Assembly: GCA_038093515.1 (NCBI GenBank)
Contig: JBBPSI010000024.1
Location: 62,001-126,000 of the forward strand
From: Butyriboletus loyo
Lineage: Eukaryota; Basidiomycota; Agaricomycetes; Boletales; Boletaceae
DNA: 64,000 nucleotides
Direction: 5' to 3'
Shown: piece after piece, positions 20,946-32,825 of the stretch
How the letters are laid out: each line of letters opens with the position of its first letter
Numbering within the stretch: position 1 is the stretch's first letter
Made by a program: the position numbers and the translations under genes
The notes under the pieces: model-generated
Databases searched by the model: none
What the model was told of the DNA's origin: nothing
Seen by the model: only the letters and a program-made list of their open reading frames with translations

Positions 20946-23042
20946 ATGTCCACGCACCCTCCGCGTCCCATCCCCCACACCCTCCTCCCATCCCTCAACA
21001 TCCTCCTTGCTACCCTCGCCCTCCCCTTCACCCTCGATCACCCAACCGACCTCACCCCTTCCCTCCTCCTCGCCATCTTCGAATCCATCATCTGCGCCCG
21101 TCTCCCCATCCCCGCCTCCGTCCGCCAATCCCGCACCCAAGAGGCCAAATCCCGTGCCATGCTCGTCCTCCTGGGGGTCCTCGAGTGTGATGTCCTTCGT
21201 GGCGGTACCGCAACCGCCGACGCCGATGCAGAGCACTCTGTTGCGGCTTCCAACGTAGACGACTCGGTGCTCGGCGGGGCGGGGGGTGTCAGCGTCGACG
21301 GCTGGGTTGATGAAATCGGTCTTGGCGAGGTCGACCCTGAACGACTCGCCGATGGGGGTTGGGAAGAGACCATCTTTGTCGGTGAACTTCTTTGCTGGCT
21401 TGCTCGTCGAAAGGGAATCTTGCCTCGTACCAAGTCCTCACACCGATCCTCGCATCCGCGCTCGTTGTACTCAGACTACCACTCCTATGGTACCGAGGAG
21501 GGTGAAGGCGAGGGGGACACCGCTGACTTATCCACGTCCCTCCTTCTCCGGCCCTTTCCCGCTCAAAATTCGTGGTCACCTCGACTCCCATCCCCTTCCC
21601 CGTCCGACGACGATCCAGACACTGGGGCCGATTTTTCTGCGCTCTCACACATCACTGACATTCCCCGCCACCCCCTCGTTCACTCCCCCGAACCGTCTTT
21701 CTCCGTGTCCGCTACGACAGGTACAGACCTCTCCATCCGCGCGCGAAGCGTTTCCTCGCGCACCAGCGTGTCCAACGCGCACGACGATCTGGACGAGTTC
21801 GAGGAGGTGTCACAAGATACGTTGCAAATGTACGACCCCCGCCAGATGATGCAGGACGCGGAGGACGACGACGATCAGCCGCCTACGTTCCACCCGCATT
21901 GTATACACGAACTGGAGGACCCTTCGTATATCCGAGCATTGGCAGGTCCTTCTTCGTCCTTTGGTTCGTCTGTGTCGCACGTGCGTGTTTCCGAGGACGA
22001 GGATGAAAACGATGATGATGCATCCAGAGACGAAGATGATGACGCAGACGAGCAGGATAACGACGATCCCTACGCACCCCCAACGCCAACCCCCAGACGC
22101 GTCCGTCTCACCGGATGGATCGAACCTGTCGACGCTGCCACCGAGCTCAGTTACTTTGCTGCCTCCCGCTCGCGGTCACATGCATTCAATGCGTACTCAG
22201 CTTCAGGTTCGGGACCACCATCTCGATCCCAATCGCACAAACACACCGGCGAACTTCCAAAGCCGACGTCACGCCTGGAAACAGATATATCTCCCCGCTC
22301 ACGCCCGGTTTCGGGTAATTCGCGCACACCGCGTCGTGCATCCCCACTTCCGTCCCCGTCCCCACCTTCATCGCCACCTGCACCAACCTCATCAAAATAC
22401 CCAACTCTACGCCTGCCTTCAAGTCCCCCACCTTGTCCACCGTCACCGACCACACACTCGGATCCACCCTTTGACATTTCCTTCTCAAACCTCAACAATA
22501 CAAGCACGCCTGCGAAACCCCGTCCGCAATGGCGTCCCCAGTTCCAAACGACGACGCGCCGCGAGATCGAGGCAGAAATGTACAACGGGGTGGATAAAGG
22601 CAAAACAGGGGGAAGCATAGGAACAGCGACAGGACATCCACGCTCTCGTCGTCGCGAGCGATCACCCTCCTACACGCCCAGCCCACCCTCGTTTTCGACG
22701 CCCGGCAGCTTACGAAACGGTGGCGCTGGCAGTAGTGCCTCGGGTATGAGCACAGGCACAAGAGTCGGGTCGACAGAGTCCTCTGGGACAAGGACACGTT
22801 TGGGTGCACCCGCGTCGAATACGACGCCTGCACTGTCATCGACGACGACGAGAAAGAAGGCGAGTGCGTCTCCCCTTCTACCGTTGTCGACTACAAATGG
22901 GACAATGTCACCGGCTGGCTCGACGGGAATAACGAATACGCTTCTGACGGAGAGGGCCCGGTTGTTGACGGAGTTGGCAGCGCTTAAACGGGCGCGCGTC
23001 GCGAGTGGGGCGGGAACTCGCCGCGTTGGTGTTGGGATATAA
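20946..23042 (+). CDS. CEP95-like protein with N-terminal DUF5745 (CH-like) domain
   Basis: A single exon of 698 aa. Residues 10-60 (LPSLNILLATLALPFTLDHP, DLTPSLLLAIFESIICARLP) and about 120-155 (RLADGGWEETIFVGELLCWL) match my memory of the DUF5745 domain shared with human centrosomal protein CEP95, a calponin-homology-like fold. The middle is long, acidic and serine/proline-rich, probably disordered (DEDENDDDASRDEDDDADEQ). It contains RRVRLTGWIEPVDAATELSY and a conserved-looking FDISFSNLN. The end has a short predicted coiled coil, LLTERARLLTELAALKRAR. A role at the spindle pole body or with microtubules is inference from the family. It shares a 183-bp divergent spacer with the Pex24p-type gene. 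A fragment of its coding region is repeated at 23495-23620. Confidence 0.7.
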   Translation: MSTHPPRPIPHTLLPSLNILLATLALPFTLDHPTDLTPSLLLAIFESIICARLPIPASVRQSRTQEAKSRAMLVLLGVLECDVLRGGTATADADAEHSVAASNVDDSVLGGAGGVSVDGWVDEIGLGEVDPERLADGGWEETIFVGELLCWLARRKGILPRTKSSHRSSHPRSLYSDYHSYGTEEGEGEGDTADLSTSLLLRPFPAQNSWSPRLPSPSPSDDDPDTGADFSALSHITDIPRHPLVHSPEPSFSVSATTGTDLSIRARSVSSRTSVSNAHDDLDEFEEVSQDTLQMYDPRQMMQDAEDDDDQPPTFHPHCIHELEDPSYIRALAGPSSSFGSSVSHVRVSEDEDENDDDASRDEDDDADEQDNDDPYAPPTPTPRRVRLTGWIEPVDAATELSYFAASRSRSHAFNAYSASGSGPPSRSQSHKHTGELPKPTSRLETDISPRSRPVSGNSRTPRRASPLPSPSPPSSPPAPTSSKYPTLRLPSSPPPCPPSPTTHSDPPFDISFSNLNNTSTPAKPRPQWRPQFQTTTRREIEAEMYNGVDKGKTGGSIGTATGHPRSRRRERSPSYTPSPPSFSTPGSLRNGGAGSSASGMSTGTRVGSTESSGTRTRLGAPASNTTPALSSTTTRKKASASPLLPLSTTNGTMSPAGSTGITNTLLTERARLLTELAALKRARVASGAGTRRVGVGI

Positions 23043-23494
23043 TGCTGGTTGTTCTGTATCACCACCGCGTTTTCTTTTCCTTGTTTTTATGAGATGGACA
23101 TCGAGACCTTGTTTGACTTGTTTTACAATACAGTGATGGCGAGTCGAGTGCCCGATTAGCCCAATTGCCAAGGATGATGCTTCGCTGGGCCAACCCGCAA
23201 GATGAGAGAATGGACGTCGTGGGGGAACCCATGCGCCTGCGATGCTCATGCGGCTGCTGAAACACTCGTTGTGATCCTGCTCAGCTACGATCCTGGCCAA
23301 CCTCTGTGCCCTTGTGGCACCTGTTGGAATGCAATATATAAAACGCGAGGGCCGAGTGAGGAATTGGCGCTGTTGAGCTTTGCCAGTCCCAGCATCGGAC
23401 CCAGGATCCACGGTGACGTGGCCAAGTGACATGCAGGATCTGAGGGTACGCATCCGCAGGACGCCAGAGACCAAGTCGAGCTACGAATGTACGA

Positions 23495-23620
23495 CCACGG
23501 ACGCTTTGCAGGCTCTCTCGTCGAAAGGGGATCTTGCCTCGTACCAGACCCTTCCAACGATCCTCACATCCACGCCCGTTGTACTCGAACTACCCCCTAT
23601 GGCACCGAGAGGGCAAGGGA
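23495..23620 (+). repeat. Fragment duplicated from the CEP95-like gene
   Basis: Shared with 21395-21520 in the same order: CTCGTCGAAAGG, ATCTTGCCTCGTACCA, ATCCTC.CATCC, GTTGTACTC, CTA(C)2-4 and GGGACACC. It lies between the gene's stop codon and the helicase gene, and it is too short and broken to code. Confidence 0.7.
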
Positions 23621-23812
23621 CACCACCGACTTTTCTATGCCTCTCTCTCTTCCTAGAGAGAGGGTGGAAGGGCACGAGATGGCAAGTGAGATTTCCATGG
23701 TGCAGTGTTATGTGGTCCAACGTTCAGCCTTGGAATGCTTGTTAGTCGATTTCAAGGCTGCACCGTGGATGATCACATGTTCCAAAGTACTTCTCTGGTC
23801 GACCGTTGACCA

Positions 23813-26800
23813 CTACGAACGCACATATCTCTGCATTTTATGCCACCATTCAATACCTCCTCTCAAAGCATCCATGACCTCTGCCACATCCTCATCCTCG
23901 TTCGACTGTGCACCGTTCTTCTCGTTGTTTTTGACCTTTCCCTTTTCCTTGTTAGCATCGAGCGACGCAATTGCTCGCCGCCTTTGCGTAACGCGTCCCT
24001 CGTACCCACATGGCGTCGCACACATGATATGAATCGCATGTTCAAGCCTCTTGGCGGCGTCTGCGAGAACAAGCGTCCTGCGGCAAGACTACATCAGCAT
24101 CATCCATCTCGCATATCACACATGTGGATCATACGACGAAAACTAGAGTACGTACCTGCCTTCCATGCTCATCGGAGCACCTTCCAGGATACTCCAGGTG
24201 GTATTTCCAGTGGTGGCTACCTCGAGGGGAAATACGCGATGAAGGGATTTGCGAAGCGCATTGAACACGTTTGTTCGTGTTTCGAGCTAAGTATGTGTGT
24301 GTGCGCGTAAGCAAGTGTGGTACCAAAAACGAGAGCGATAACGCACGGGAACTTTGCGTGAAAAGCTCGCCTCCAGTTCCATCTCCACTTCAGGGATGTC
24401 CATGTCCATGTCCACTGCAGGGGAAGGGTCGTTAATACAGAGTAGCAAACAGCGGGAAGGGGACGGAGTTCAGGATCAGTTTGACTTACTTTGGTCGTCT
24501 GCAGTGTCATTGTTGGGTGGGGTGGGTTCTTGCTTGATCTGAACCTCGACAATCTCGATGACGTTTTCGCTCTCCTCGTCTTTCTGTGTGTGCTGGTTCT
24601 CGAGTGGCGGGGAGGGGATACCTTGATCCGGCTGCTGACCTCGAATGTGATCGTCTGCTTTCGCAGGATGGTTACGACTTTCGCTAGGCACTTTGAATGG
24701 CGTCTTGAATGGCTTCCTCAAACTGTTCGCGGAACTATGCGGTCGTGTGACTGTCCAAATCTCGGTGAGCCTCGACGACGAAAACGGTTGTGCAAGAAGA
24801 GTAACAGACTTACCGAGTGGAGGTGGCATGCTCGCACGGGGACGGGCACTCGTACTCGTACTGGCGCTGTTAGTCGAACTGGTGCCCTTCGTGGTTCGTC
24901 CATCCTCTCCATGCTCAATCTTGGCCCTCTTCAAGTGGTGCGAGGCAGATTTATCGCGTCCATGTGCATTAGGTCGTTTGAATCCCTGAGCCGGCGCAGG
25001 GTTGAGACAATCCCAGAGCGTCATTTGACCTGGGTTGAGCCCATTCACGCTCGCACCCGCCGATAATGGCGCACGTTGTTGTTGCTGGGGCCCCCGCCCC
25101 TCGGAATCCTCTTCGTCTTCGTACCCAGAATTCCAAGCTGACGTTGAGATGACCGCAGCGGCACAATCTTCCTCTGAGAGGTTCGTTTTCCGTTGTCGTG
25201 TCTTGTCGGGGAACTTACACACCTGTATGATATATGTTATAAAACAGGACTTCTATCATCCCCGGAAAGGACGTGACCGTCGATGAGCAAACTACGCACA
25301 TCGCACATCTTGTCGCAAACGCTCTCCATAACGTCGTCGTCCGTCGTATCGATGATCTCGCCAAAGTACCTACATATAGACTGGGACGCACGTCAACGGA
25401 CACTTCACACAAGCCCGGTCAAGGGGGGCACTTACAACATGTCTGCACGTCGTGACGTTCTCTGCGAAACTGACGAGCTACGAAAAAACGGAGGTAATTC
25501 ACGGAAGCCAAATCTATATTGCGAGTGAACGTACCGTTTCTAGACTTTCAATCGACCGTTGACTGGGCTCAAGTCCATTCTTGAAAGAGGCTGCATTTTG
25601 TCGTTTTGCGTGCGTGCTGGACACCAATCTTCGAAGACGGAGGGCGTCCTCACGTGCTAATACCAGTGTGAGTGGATAACAAATACGACGAACATTATGT
25701 CTCACAGTAGTAGAGTACACAGCGGGAGGGCTTATAGTGAAACGGTCAAGCCAGAACGTAAGGAAATACGGCGCAACTCACCAATCCATCTCGACCTGCT
25801 CGACCTATCACAGCGGATTAACTCTGAAATGACTCTCGGGGACAACCAACCTGTTTCTTGATAATACCCTGGAATTTGTTAGACATTGGCCACCATTTCT
25901 TGTACATTTATTCACCCTCAATGCTCTTTGGGAGATCATAGTGAATAATGTATCTAAGCCGGTCAGTACATGTCCACTGAAAACAGAGCGATTTGAGACG
26001 CGTACCGAACGTCGCTCTTGTCGATCCCCATCCCGAAAGCAATCGTTGCGCAAACCTAAGATACAAAAAGAAATGAGCAACTCGAGAGCGGAGTGTCCGA
26101 CAACGATGACCCACCATGTCGACACCACCCTCGCCGGTCCCACCAATCTCCCATTCCTTCAGTATCTTGCTCAACGTTTTCGAGCTGTTTGCCATGTCAT
26201 CACCAATATTTACGTTCACAGTTCCTAACTTCTCACCTGATCCCTCGGTGATATGGCCGAGCATTCAACCCCTTTCCACGAAGGTAGTTTGATAGCTCGT
26301 CGCACATCCCCCGTTTCCGACAGTAGATGATGCCTGAGGATGGGCGGTTACGACGTCGATGCAAGGCCTCGATAAATTCCAAGATATCTTGCATCAGAGA
26401 GGGGGTCTCCGGGGCCGACTTGTATCGCACCTAATGGACCCGCCTGTCATCGACTGAGGAGGGGAAAAAATGAATCGACACACCTCGTAGAAGAGATTTG
26501 TGCGATTGAATGGATGGACAGCTGTAAAGAGTTTGTCTTCAACCATCTTCAGACTTCGAACGATATCTTGCTGAACACTGACAGAAGGTGAGTGTGCGAA
26601 TGACAGCTCAACAACTGGGCGATCACGTTTTGGTGGCGGTCGCCGTTAAAGCCATGATCGGGACACCTGGAAAACGTTCACGAAAGGAACCGAGTTTGCG
26701 ATACTCTGCTCTGAAGTCGTGACCCCACTCCTATCGCATGATAAGTAGGAGAGTGATAAAAGACACGGAAGTCGAGCTCACGGAGATACAATGTGCCTGG

Positions 26801-27951
26801 AGGGATGTCCAGATCAGTTCATCCACATTCCAGCGAGAATCACACCTCGTCAATGACAAGTCTACTTAGTTGACCATTGCTATAAACGGTGGCGAGCGTG
26901 CGCATGAGGTCTTGCGTACAAAGCTTTTCAGGAGTCGCTAAGAGAGGAACATGTCAAGGGTAACGTCACGCAAAACAACAAATGCACTAACTGTAAAATA
27001 GACGATTTCCTGGTTGCTTTGATGATAGGTCTCTCATAATCTAGGAATTTAATCCGCTTTGCCATACGAGACATGTGAACATAGATATAAGTACCTTGTC
27101 TTTCTCTCCCTTGGTCGTTTCAGATGTCAGCGAGACCGCGGATATGCCTTTGCTACGAAGATTAGTTACTTCTGCAGGGATGTCAGTAGAACGCAAGATA
27201 GGAGGTGAAATACGAGTTACGATTCTTCATGAGAGCTGCTCGGCACATGAATCAACCAAGACGACATGAATGCCATGACTCTCACCAAGAAGAGGGGAAA
27301 CAACAACTGAGACACCACACTAGTACATAGACGTTAGCCAATGTCGCCAAAATGCTGTGGAATAACTCACGTCCTGGACAATGGCTGGGAGTTGAAAGCA
27401 GAGGCTCTGTCAAGTTAAAGGATATAAGGTAGTTCATTAACGCCTACTAGAAACTGACCTTTCCCATGCCTGTCGGGGCGAGAACGAAGACATCTGCGCC
27501 TAAGTGGTGCATTCATCCAGGTTCGATCCGCGGGGTGTTGTAACACGCTCACCTGAGATAGCGGCCTCGATAATCTCCTTCTGTTTCCCTTTGTATCCTG
27601 AGAACCCGAATTCTGATTTGATAGGTAAAGTAGTGCAACGTGCTCGATCCGTGATACGCACTCTCCGTTAACACTCTGAATGCATGAGGTTTGGGCAATG
27701 AGACAGGAAGATGTATCGACGGACCTATTACACTTCGTTATTAACTTTGCCACTGTCGAATTCGGCTCGGGTTCCTTCTCGTCACCAGCTTCCCTTTCAC
27801 GCATTGGTGAACTCGCTGGGACGAGCACGACAGTAGTGTCTGTATGCACTTGCTCCTCGTCGATATTATCGAGTATATCGTTGTCACTTTCGCCTTCTTC
27901 AAAGAGTTCTGGATCATCAATGGAGTACAAGTACGCGTCGTAGTCGTCCAT
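23813..27951 (-). CDS. RecQ-family ATP-dependent DNA helicase (DEAH)
   Basis: A 3'-5' DNA helicase of genome maintenance, nuclear. It is multi-exon, starting [20 protein letters not shown] and ending [17 protein letters not shown]. Seen in order: [20 protein letters not shown] (about 27550-27620); Walker [14 protein letters not shown], split by an intron after the Lys (27460); [17 protein letters not shown], where the DEAH box is split by a 49-nt intron (26797-26845); [60 protein letters not shown] and [18 protein letters not shown]-type residues near 25800-25860; and the RecQ zinc-binding module ([29 protein letters not shown]). A long polar C-terminus (about 24480-25200) follows, with a basic/acidic end containing [19 protein letters not shown]. 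Exon edges within the helicase core were only partly resolved. Confidence 0.85.
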
Positions 27952-29243
27952 GGTAGTAAGTTACTAAAGACAAGCACAAGACGCGAGCGGTCAGTACGCG
28001 ATCACGTGATGTTAAGTAACAGCCCCGTGAATCTGATGCAGTGCCAGGCGCACGCAAACTTACCATCATAGGTGGCTCGTCTCGTCTTCAACATGATTAC
28101 GAGCTTCCAGAGATTAGTACTAGCACATTGAAAGGGTGACTCGGTAATACGATTCGACCCAACTGTTGTCACGTCTGGGTTCATATTTTGTCTGCCCCAG
28201 CCCGGATGATCCACGCCAGGCATGTTTTTGAATTCCGCATCTACTTATGAGTCACTGGTGTGCTTCTATTCTTGTCTCTACTAGTCTCGGGTCTAACTAC
28301 CACAGTTTTTTGAGCCAGTCCGATGAGATGTAAGTGCATCAGAAAGATTATGCTGACCACGAAGGCCTCGTCATCTTTGTATCATAGTCAGTGGGATGTG
28401 GGTTCAACGTTGAACGGTCATGTCTTCGATAAAGCTGACTGTTTGGCAAATCGGCATCCCTCACCCTGACCCGTCCCTCCGCCCTACTAAGATAGGAGGC
28501 CATCAGCCAGGTACACCTCAACTTTCCTCCTGTCGGATTTCCCACTCACATTATCCTTCTGGGATGTGATAATAGCGACGACAATACTGGGCTGACTAGT
28601 CTAGTATATATTGAACTCCTCCACCTTAGTGAGCCTCACACAGAATAACAACAACAACAACAACAACAACACTCTTCCTTCATCGACCACTGTCTGGTCC
28701 TCCGACTTTCGAAAAGTATCTTCGCAATGTCGTCGTTCATGACACCAGTGGCTAAACCCACTTCCGGTCTTTCTTGATATCGCGCTCTGTCACCCAATGC
28801 CAATCTAGTACCTAGATTTTTGTGTCTCTCTGCGTGATCTCCCAGTCCAACACACTCGTTTTCTGTGCCCAGCACAATCTGGTTCCCATCCACTCATCCC
28901 GTAGTATAGTTTGTCCAAATCATCTCCTTCGCCTCCTCTCGCTGAGCAACCATCTTACGAAGGCCCTCAATTGCGTCCCAGTACTGTTACTTCCAGCCAC
29001 CGTACTAAGCTTAACGCCTCATCCCCGACATGCTCTCGTTTTTCCTGGAATCGGGCGCTTGGATGCCGTCCAGGTTTGATCCCAAGCTGAGACTCGCACT
29101 CAGCCCACCCATATGTGTGTCATCGTGCCATGGCGGTGAGGACAACAAACAACAGACACGCGGCCACGTGATGTGTACGTTTGATCGCAGTTAGAAGTGA
29201 TCAAAGAACCGCAATCAAGGCAATCAAGGGGAGCGCGCTTCCT
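27952..29243. other. Divergent spacer between RecQ and F-box genes
   Basis: It contains an AAC microsatellite (about nine units, 28648-28675), which makes antisense frames read as poly-Cys. Small open frames at 28002-28223 and 28636-29079 show no domain. It presumably carries both promoters. Confidence 0.4.
28648..28675. repeat. AAC microsatellite
   Basis: About nine AAC units in the divergent intergenic region. Confidence 0.85.
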
Positions 29244-31236
29244 ATGTTGATGGCACCACCCACCAAGCCAAGAAAGTCCTCCCCGCCCACCGCCTTGAAA
29301 CATGCCCTTCGACGACCGCCTCTCGTCGATACCAACACACACTCTTATGACCGCACTGACCCCTTCCACGCCATAAACGCTCTCCGTAGGCTCATCGGTT
29401 CGCTTGCTTCTCGCATCGGTGGGTGCCAGTACAGACTCACTCCGGACGAGCACAAACTCTCCCTACACCTCATCACCATTATCGAACCCTTTGTCGGGCT
29501 CTCTCCGTCCCGTCGCACCCTCACGCGCCAGCCCACGGAAATACTTGACGCCATCGTGTTTCATGTCGATTCGAAGCGCGACCTGCTCTCCCTCGCGCTC
29601 TCGTGTCATCGTCTGCATGGCGTAATTATTCCTAGGCATTATGATTATCGTGTCGTATGTGCGAAAGCTAGCTCCCTTAGCCTCTGGAATCACCTCATTG
29701 TCAACCGTGCGCTTGCGCGCAATGTCCGCACCCTCGAGATCATCGACGAACGGTCCTCGAAACCTCTTGTTCTTCCTCCAGATATCATGAAGACAGACAC
29801 AGATCTCGAATCGTCGGACGACGAGCTCGTCTTGCATTCAAAACAAGAGAAGCTTTTGATCTCTGCGCTAAACAAGATGACTACGTTTCAATCGTTCCAT
29901 TGGTCCTGTAATCATTCAACAATATCAATAGGCAACGTCTGGGCGACATTGATGAAATGCCAGTCACTCTTTCAAGTCACCATCAGTGACAACCTTGTAT
30001 TTTTGCCGTATACCCCTGACAAGGCCAAACTAACCAGTCCTAAATCCATACCCGTGGTAAGTCTTAGAAGTTATATTCACACCATGCTTTTTTCCCCTGA
30101 GCGTCATCTTAGTTACCCGAAATGAAAACCGTTGCGTTGCAAGCCACCAAACATGCGTTCGGGTCCACTAAAACGCCGGCGCTGGCGCGTATATCAGGCA
30201 TGCTCACGAGTTGCCCCAATCTTGAAGTAAGCCAGGTCATCCCGGTCCGATGTGCACCATCTGACTGTCCACCTACCAGTCTCTGGACATTGAGTACGAG
30301 CATCGGCGCGGACAAGGCCAACACCTTCCGGCAGCGGATGACTTCTTTCTCTGCTCCCGTTGGCCTGCTCTTCGTTCCCTCTCTCTCACCAATCTCCGCT
30401 GCTCCTCCGCTCACAGCCTCTAATCGGCTTCTGTCTTTCTCGCCGCCCATGCCAACCTCGAGGTCTTGCACCTTGACTTTTCTCTCGACAGGTCCTCGTC
30501 CACAAACGGAATTGGGACCAGGACCGCACCCGCCCTCGTCCTGTCCCCGAACACGCTCCCCAGACTGCGTGAACTAAGATGCGGCAAGACGATCGTGACC
30601 GCGATCCTGAACTGTCCCACCGACTCCCCGCGTCCGTTGGAAGTCCTCAAAGGTATCACGCTTTCTGGATCAGACTGGGACCGTCCCTTCCTCGCCAGTC
30701 TCAAAAAGTGCGGAGGCTCGGTGAGGCGCGTTGAGCTTGCTGGGTGGCACGACCTCGACGATATCAAACGATTCGTCGAGTGTGTGCCTAGGCTCACCTG
30801 GCTGGACGTGAACAAGTACAAGTATGTGCACGACGGTCCGCAGCGCGTGTCGCAGTCGCATACGACGCGGCGCAGTGACGTGTCGTCGAGTAGGGTCGCG
30901 GCCGCTCCCAACGCGGGGTTGGGTATTGCGACCAACGTGACCGAATGGGCGACGGTTCTGGCTCCGCTCACAGAACTGACGACGTTCATCGGGGTCAAGT
31001 TCTTTTATGAAGTCTCGACGCTGACGCTCGCCACGCTCGCAAGTTCCTCTCCCATGTCCCTGTCCCCATCCGAACTCAGCAGGGTACGCAAGAACGACAA
31101 GGTTGCTACTGTACTTGGCAACAAGTGCACAAAGTTGCGGCGAGTGGATCATTGGGAGGATGCTGGAGGAAAGGTCATCGTGCTCTCGAGGGACGGGGGC
31201 GAAGTGAAATGGGAAGTGAAGCGACTGAAGGTCTAA
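29244..31236 (+). pseudogene. F-box/LRR-like protein gene with an in-frame TAA
   Basis: The exons are 29244-30056, 30113-30226 and 30280-31236, all phase 0, with introns of 56 and 53 nt. The N-terminal part has an F-box-like segment, QPTEILDAIVFHVDSKRDLL then ALSCHRLHGVIIPRHYDY. Leucine-rich-repeat-like strands follow (NVRTLEIIDE, PALRSLSLTNLRCSS, NLEVLHLDFSLD, PRLRELRCGK, VRRVELAGWHDLDDIKRFVE, PRLTWLDVNKY). F-box proteins recruit substrates to SCF ubiquitin ligases. In exon 3 a TAA at 30421-30423 interrupts the frame between HSL and SASVFLAAHANLEVLHL, although both sides continue the same fold in the same frame. Without it the protein would be about 627 residues. The cause could be a nonsense mutation, an assembly error, or a truncated 355-residue product. 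Confidence 0.65.
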
Positions 31237-32825
31237 GTCTGGGGCGGTATGTGTGAGCGTGCGATGTATGATCATGATCTCGGCAGATTGTATACCTATG
31301 TATACCCTGATGGACCTGTTACATGTTCGTTCGATGACACAGTTTTGTTTAGTGCTGTATGCATGTACACCGTCCTTGTCTCCTTGGGTTCCCAAATCGA
31401 GCTCGTGAATTCACTGATTCGACTAAATCACAACGGCGATGACAGGTTAAATGCGACTCGGCGACTCCGACCAGCGTGTTCGCGCGAACGAGACGTACAA
31501 CATACCAGAGAGTAATAAAAAAAACCGGAACTCGATCAAAGGTAGAGACAAGCACCGAGAGAGAAGCATGCAATAAATACCGGGTAGCGGACGCCCAAAC
31601 CACTTCTTCGGCTATCCGTATTGAACTCCTTCTTATCATCGCAAGCTGCTCGGACGGCTTTACAGTGCTGATAGCTAGGGAACCATTAATGAAACGCACT
31701 GGTAGCGGAATCCCGGCGAGTGAGCCTATATCGAATGCGTCGACGAGAGAGGCGTTCGGTGGTCCGACGGTCCGCAAGGCAGGGGGGGGGGATTACGATG
31801 ACAATTCACAATGACATCGAAAGCTTCGCGTTCTGAGCTTTTGTAAGCTGGATATCGACGAGCCACACGAGAACCATGCTGAACATGTTCATGTTCCACG
31901 TCGTGTGGGACGTTTGTGCGTTTTAGATTGTACGGCCATTCGGTGGATGCGTTCAACCTTGCGTGCGAGAATACGTCCTACCACACAGGCAAGGCTCCAG
32001 CATGAGGGACGGTCATCCATATACTGTCATTTGGTTCTCGCAGCGTTCAAATGTAACATTGCCTCTCAAAAGGAGCATACAGAAGTTCCTGTCGTCCCGA
32101 TGGGCAAGAACAAGAGGGTCGGGAAGGAGACTGATTTCGATGTCAGGTCTTTTTGCGGGGAGAACAGGCACCACAACTAGGCTCTGTTAGATTCTGGACG
32201 TCAAATTGATGCAACATATGGACAGACCGTTTTTTCGCTTGTGGGACCAGTGGGGAGAAAAAACATCCTCGTGTTGTCTGGGTAAGACGTCGTAATCGGC
32301 GTTCCGTCAAAGGTTCTCGGGGCCGTACAACGTCGCTTAGATATACCTTGAGAAGCAGTCTGACATGCTGGACCTCCGAAGCAACTCGGCATCAGAATCG
32401 TGACAGCGCCAAGTGTCGCATACCTCTGCATATTCTTCGAAGGAACCAGAACCAACCAACGAGTCTTGTCCGATTCATGGCCGCACAGATCCGAAAGCTG
32501 CATGCAACTGGTGCCACACCCCCTCATCTCACGCATACACGTGCAAAAGGCATTTTCGCCAGCGAGCGATAGATGGAGTGGCATAGATTATCAAAAACGC
32601 CTTGCAGCCTCGTGTTTGGGGCATTTCCTGACACAAAGGGCTTGCAGGTCCACGGCCAGGCCGGTAGTTGCCCACGCTTCCTCATCCGTCCCAAAAACCG
32701 AGCAGAGGGAGACGACCTTGACACAACCTTGCCTGTCAATAGTCCTCGAACGCTCAACGTTCTTTTCTTCTTCCCGTCTCGTAAAATCAGATCGCACCCC
32801 TAAACCAGGAGCGTGTTCAGGCAAG
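31237..32825. other. Stretch without a supported gene
   Basis: Open frames at 31349-31777 (minus), 31726-31956 (minus), 32201-32584 (minus) and 32400-32825 (plus, upstream of the next ATG and in its frame) show no domain I recognise. The last could in principle extend the next gene, but it has no upstream ATG. Confidence 0.35.

Noticed and set aside
20347..21258. A 303-codon plus-strand open frame across the Pex24p-type / CEP95-like junction
   Set aside because: It runs antisense to exon 1 of the Pex24p-type gene and then through another frame of the CEP95-like gene. Its Pro/Ser/His-rich end is a shadow of low-complexity coding DNA.
27505..27540. tRNA B-box-like GGTTCGATCC
   Set aside because: It sits in a helicase intron region. 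No matching A-box, anticodon arm or acceptor stem can be folded around it.
28636..28893. Minus-strand ORF ending in poly-Cys
   Set aside because: The cysteine run is only the AAC microsatellite read in antisense. It is not a second metallothionein: no spacing pattern and no paralogue.
32201..32584. Possible carbamoyltransferase-like scrap (FFEGTRTNQRV on the plus strand)
   Set aside because: The resemblance is confined to a few residues with no further motifs on either side.
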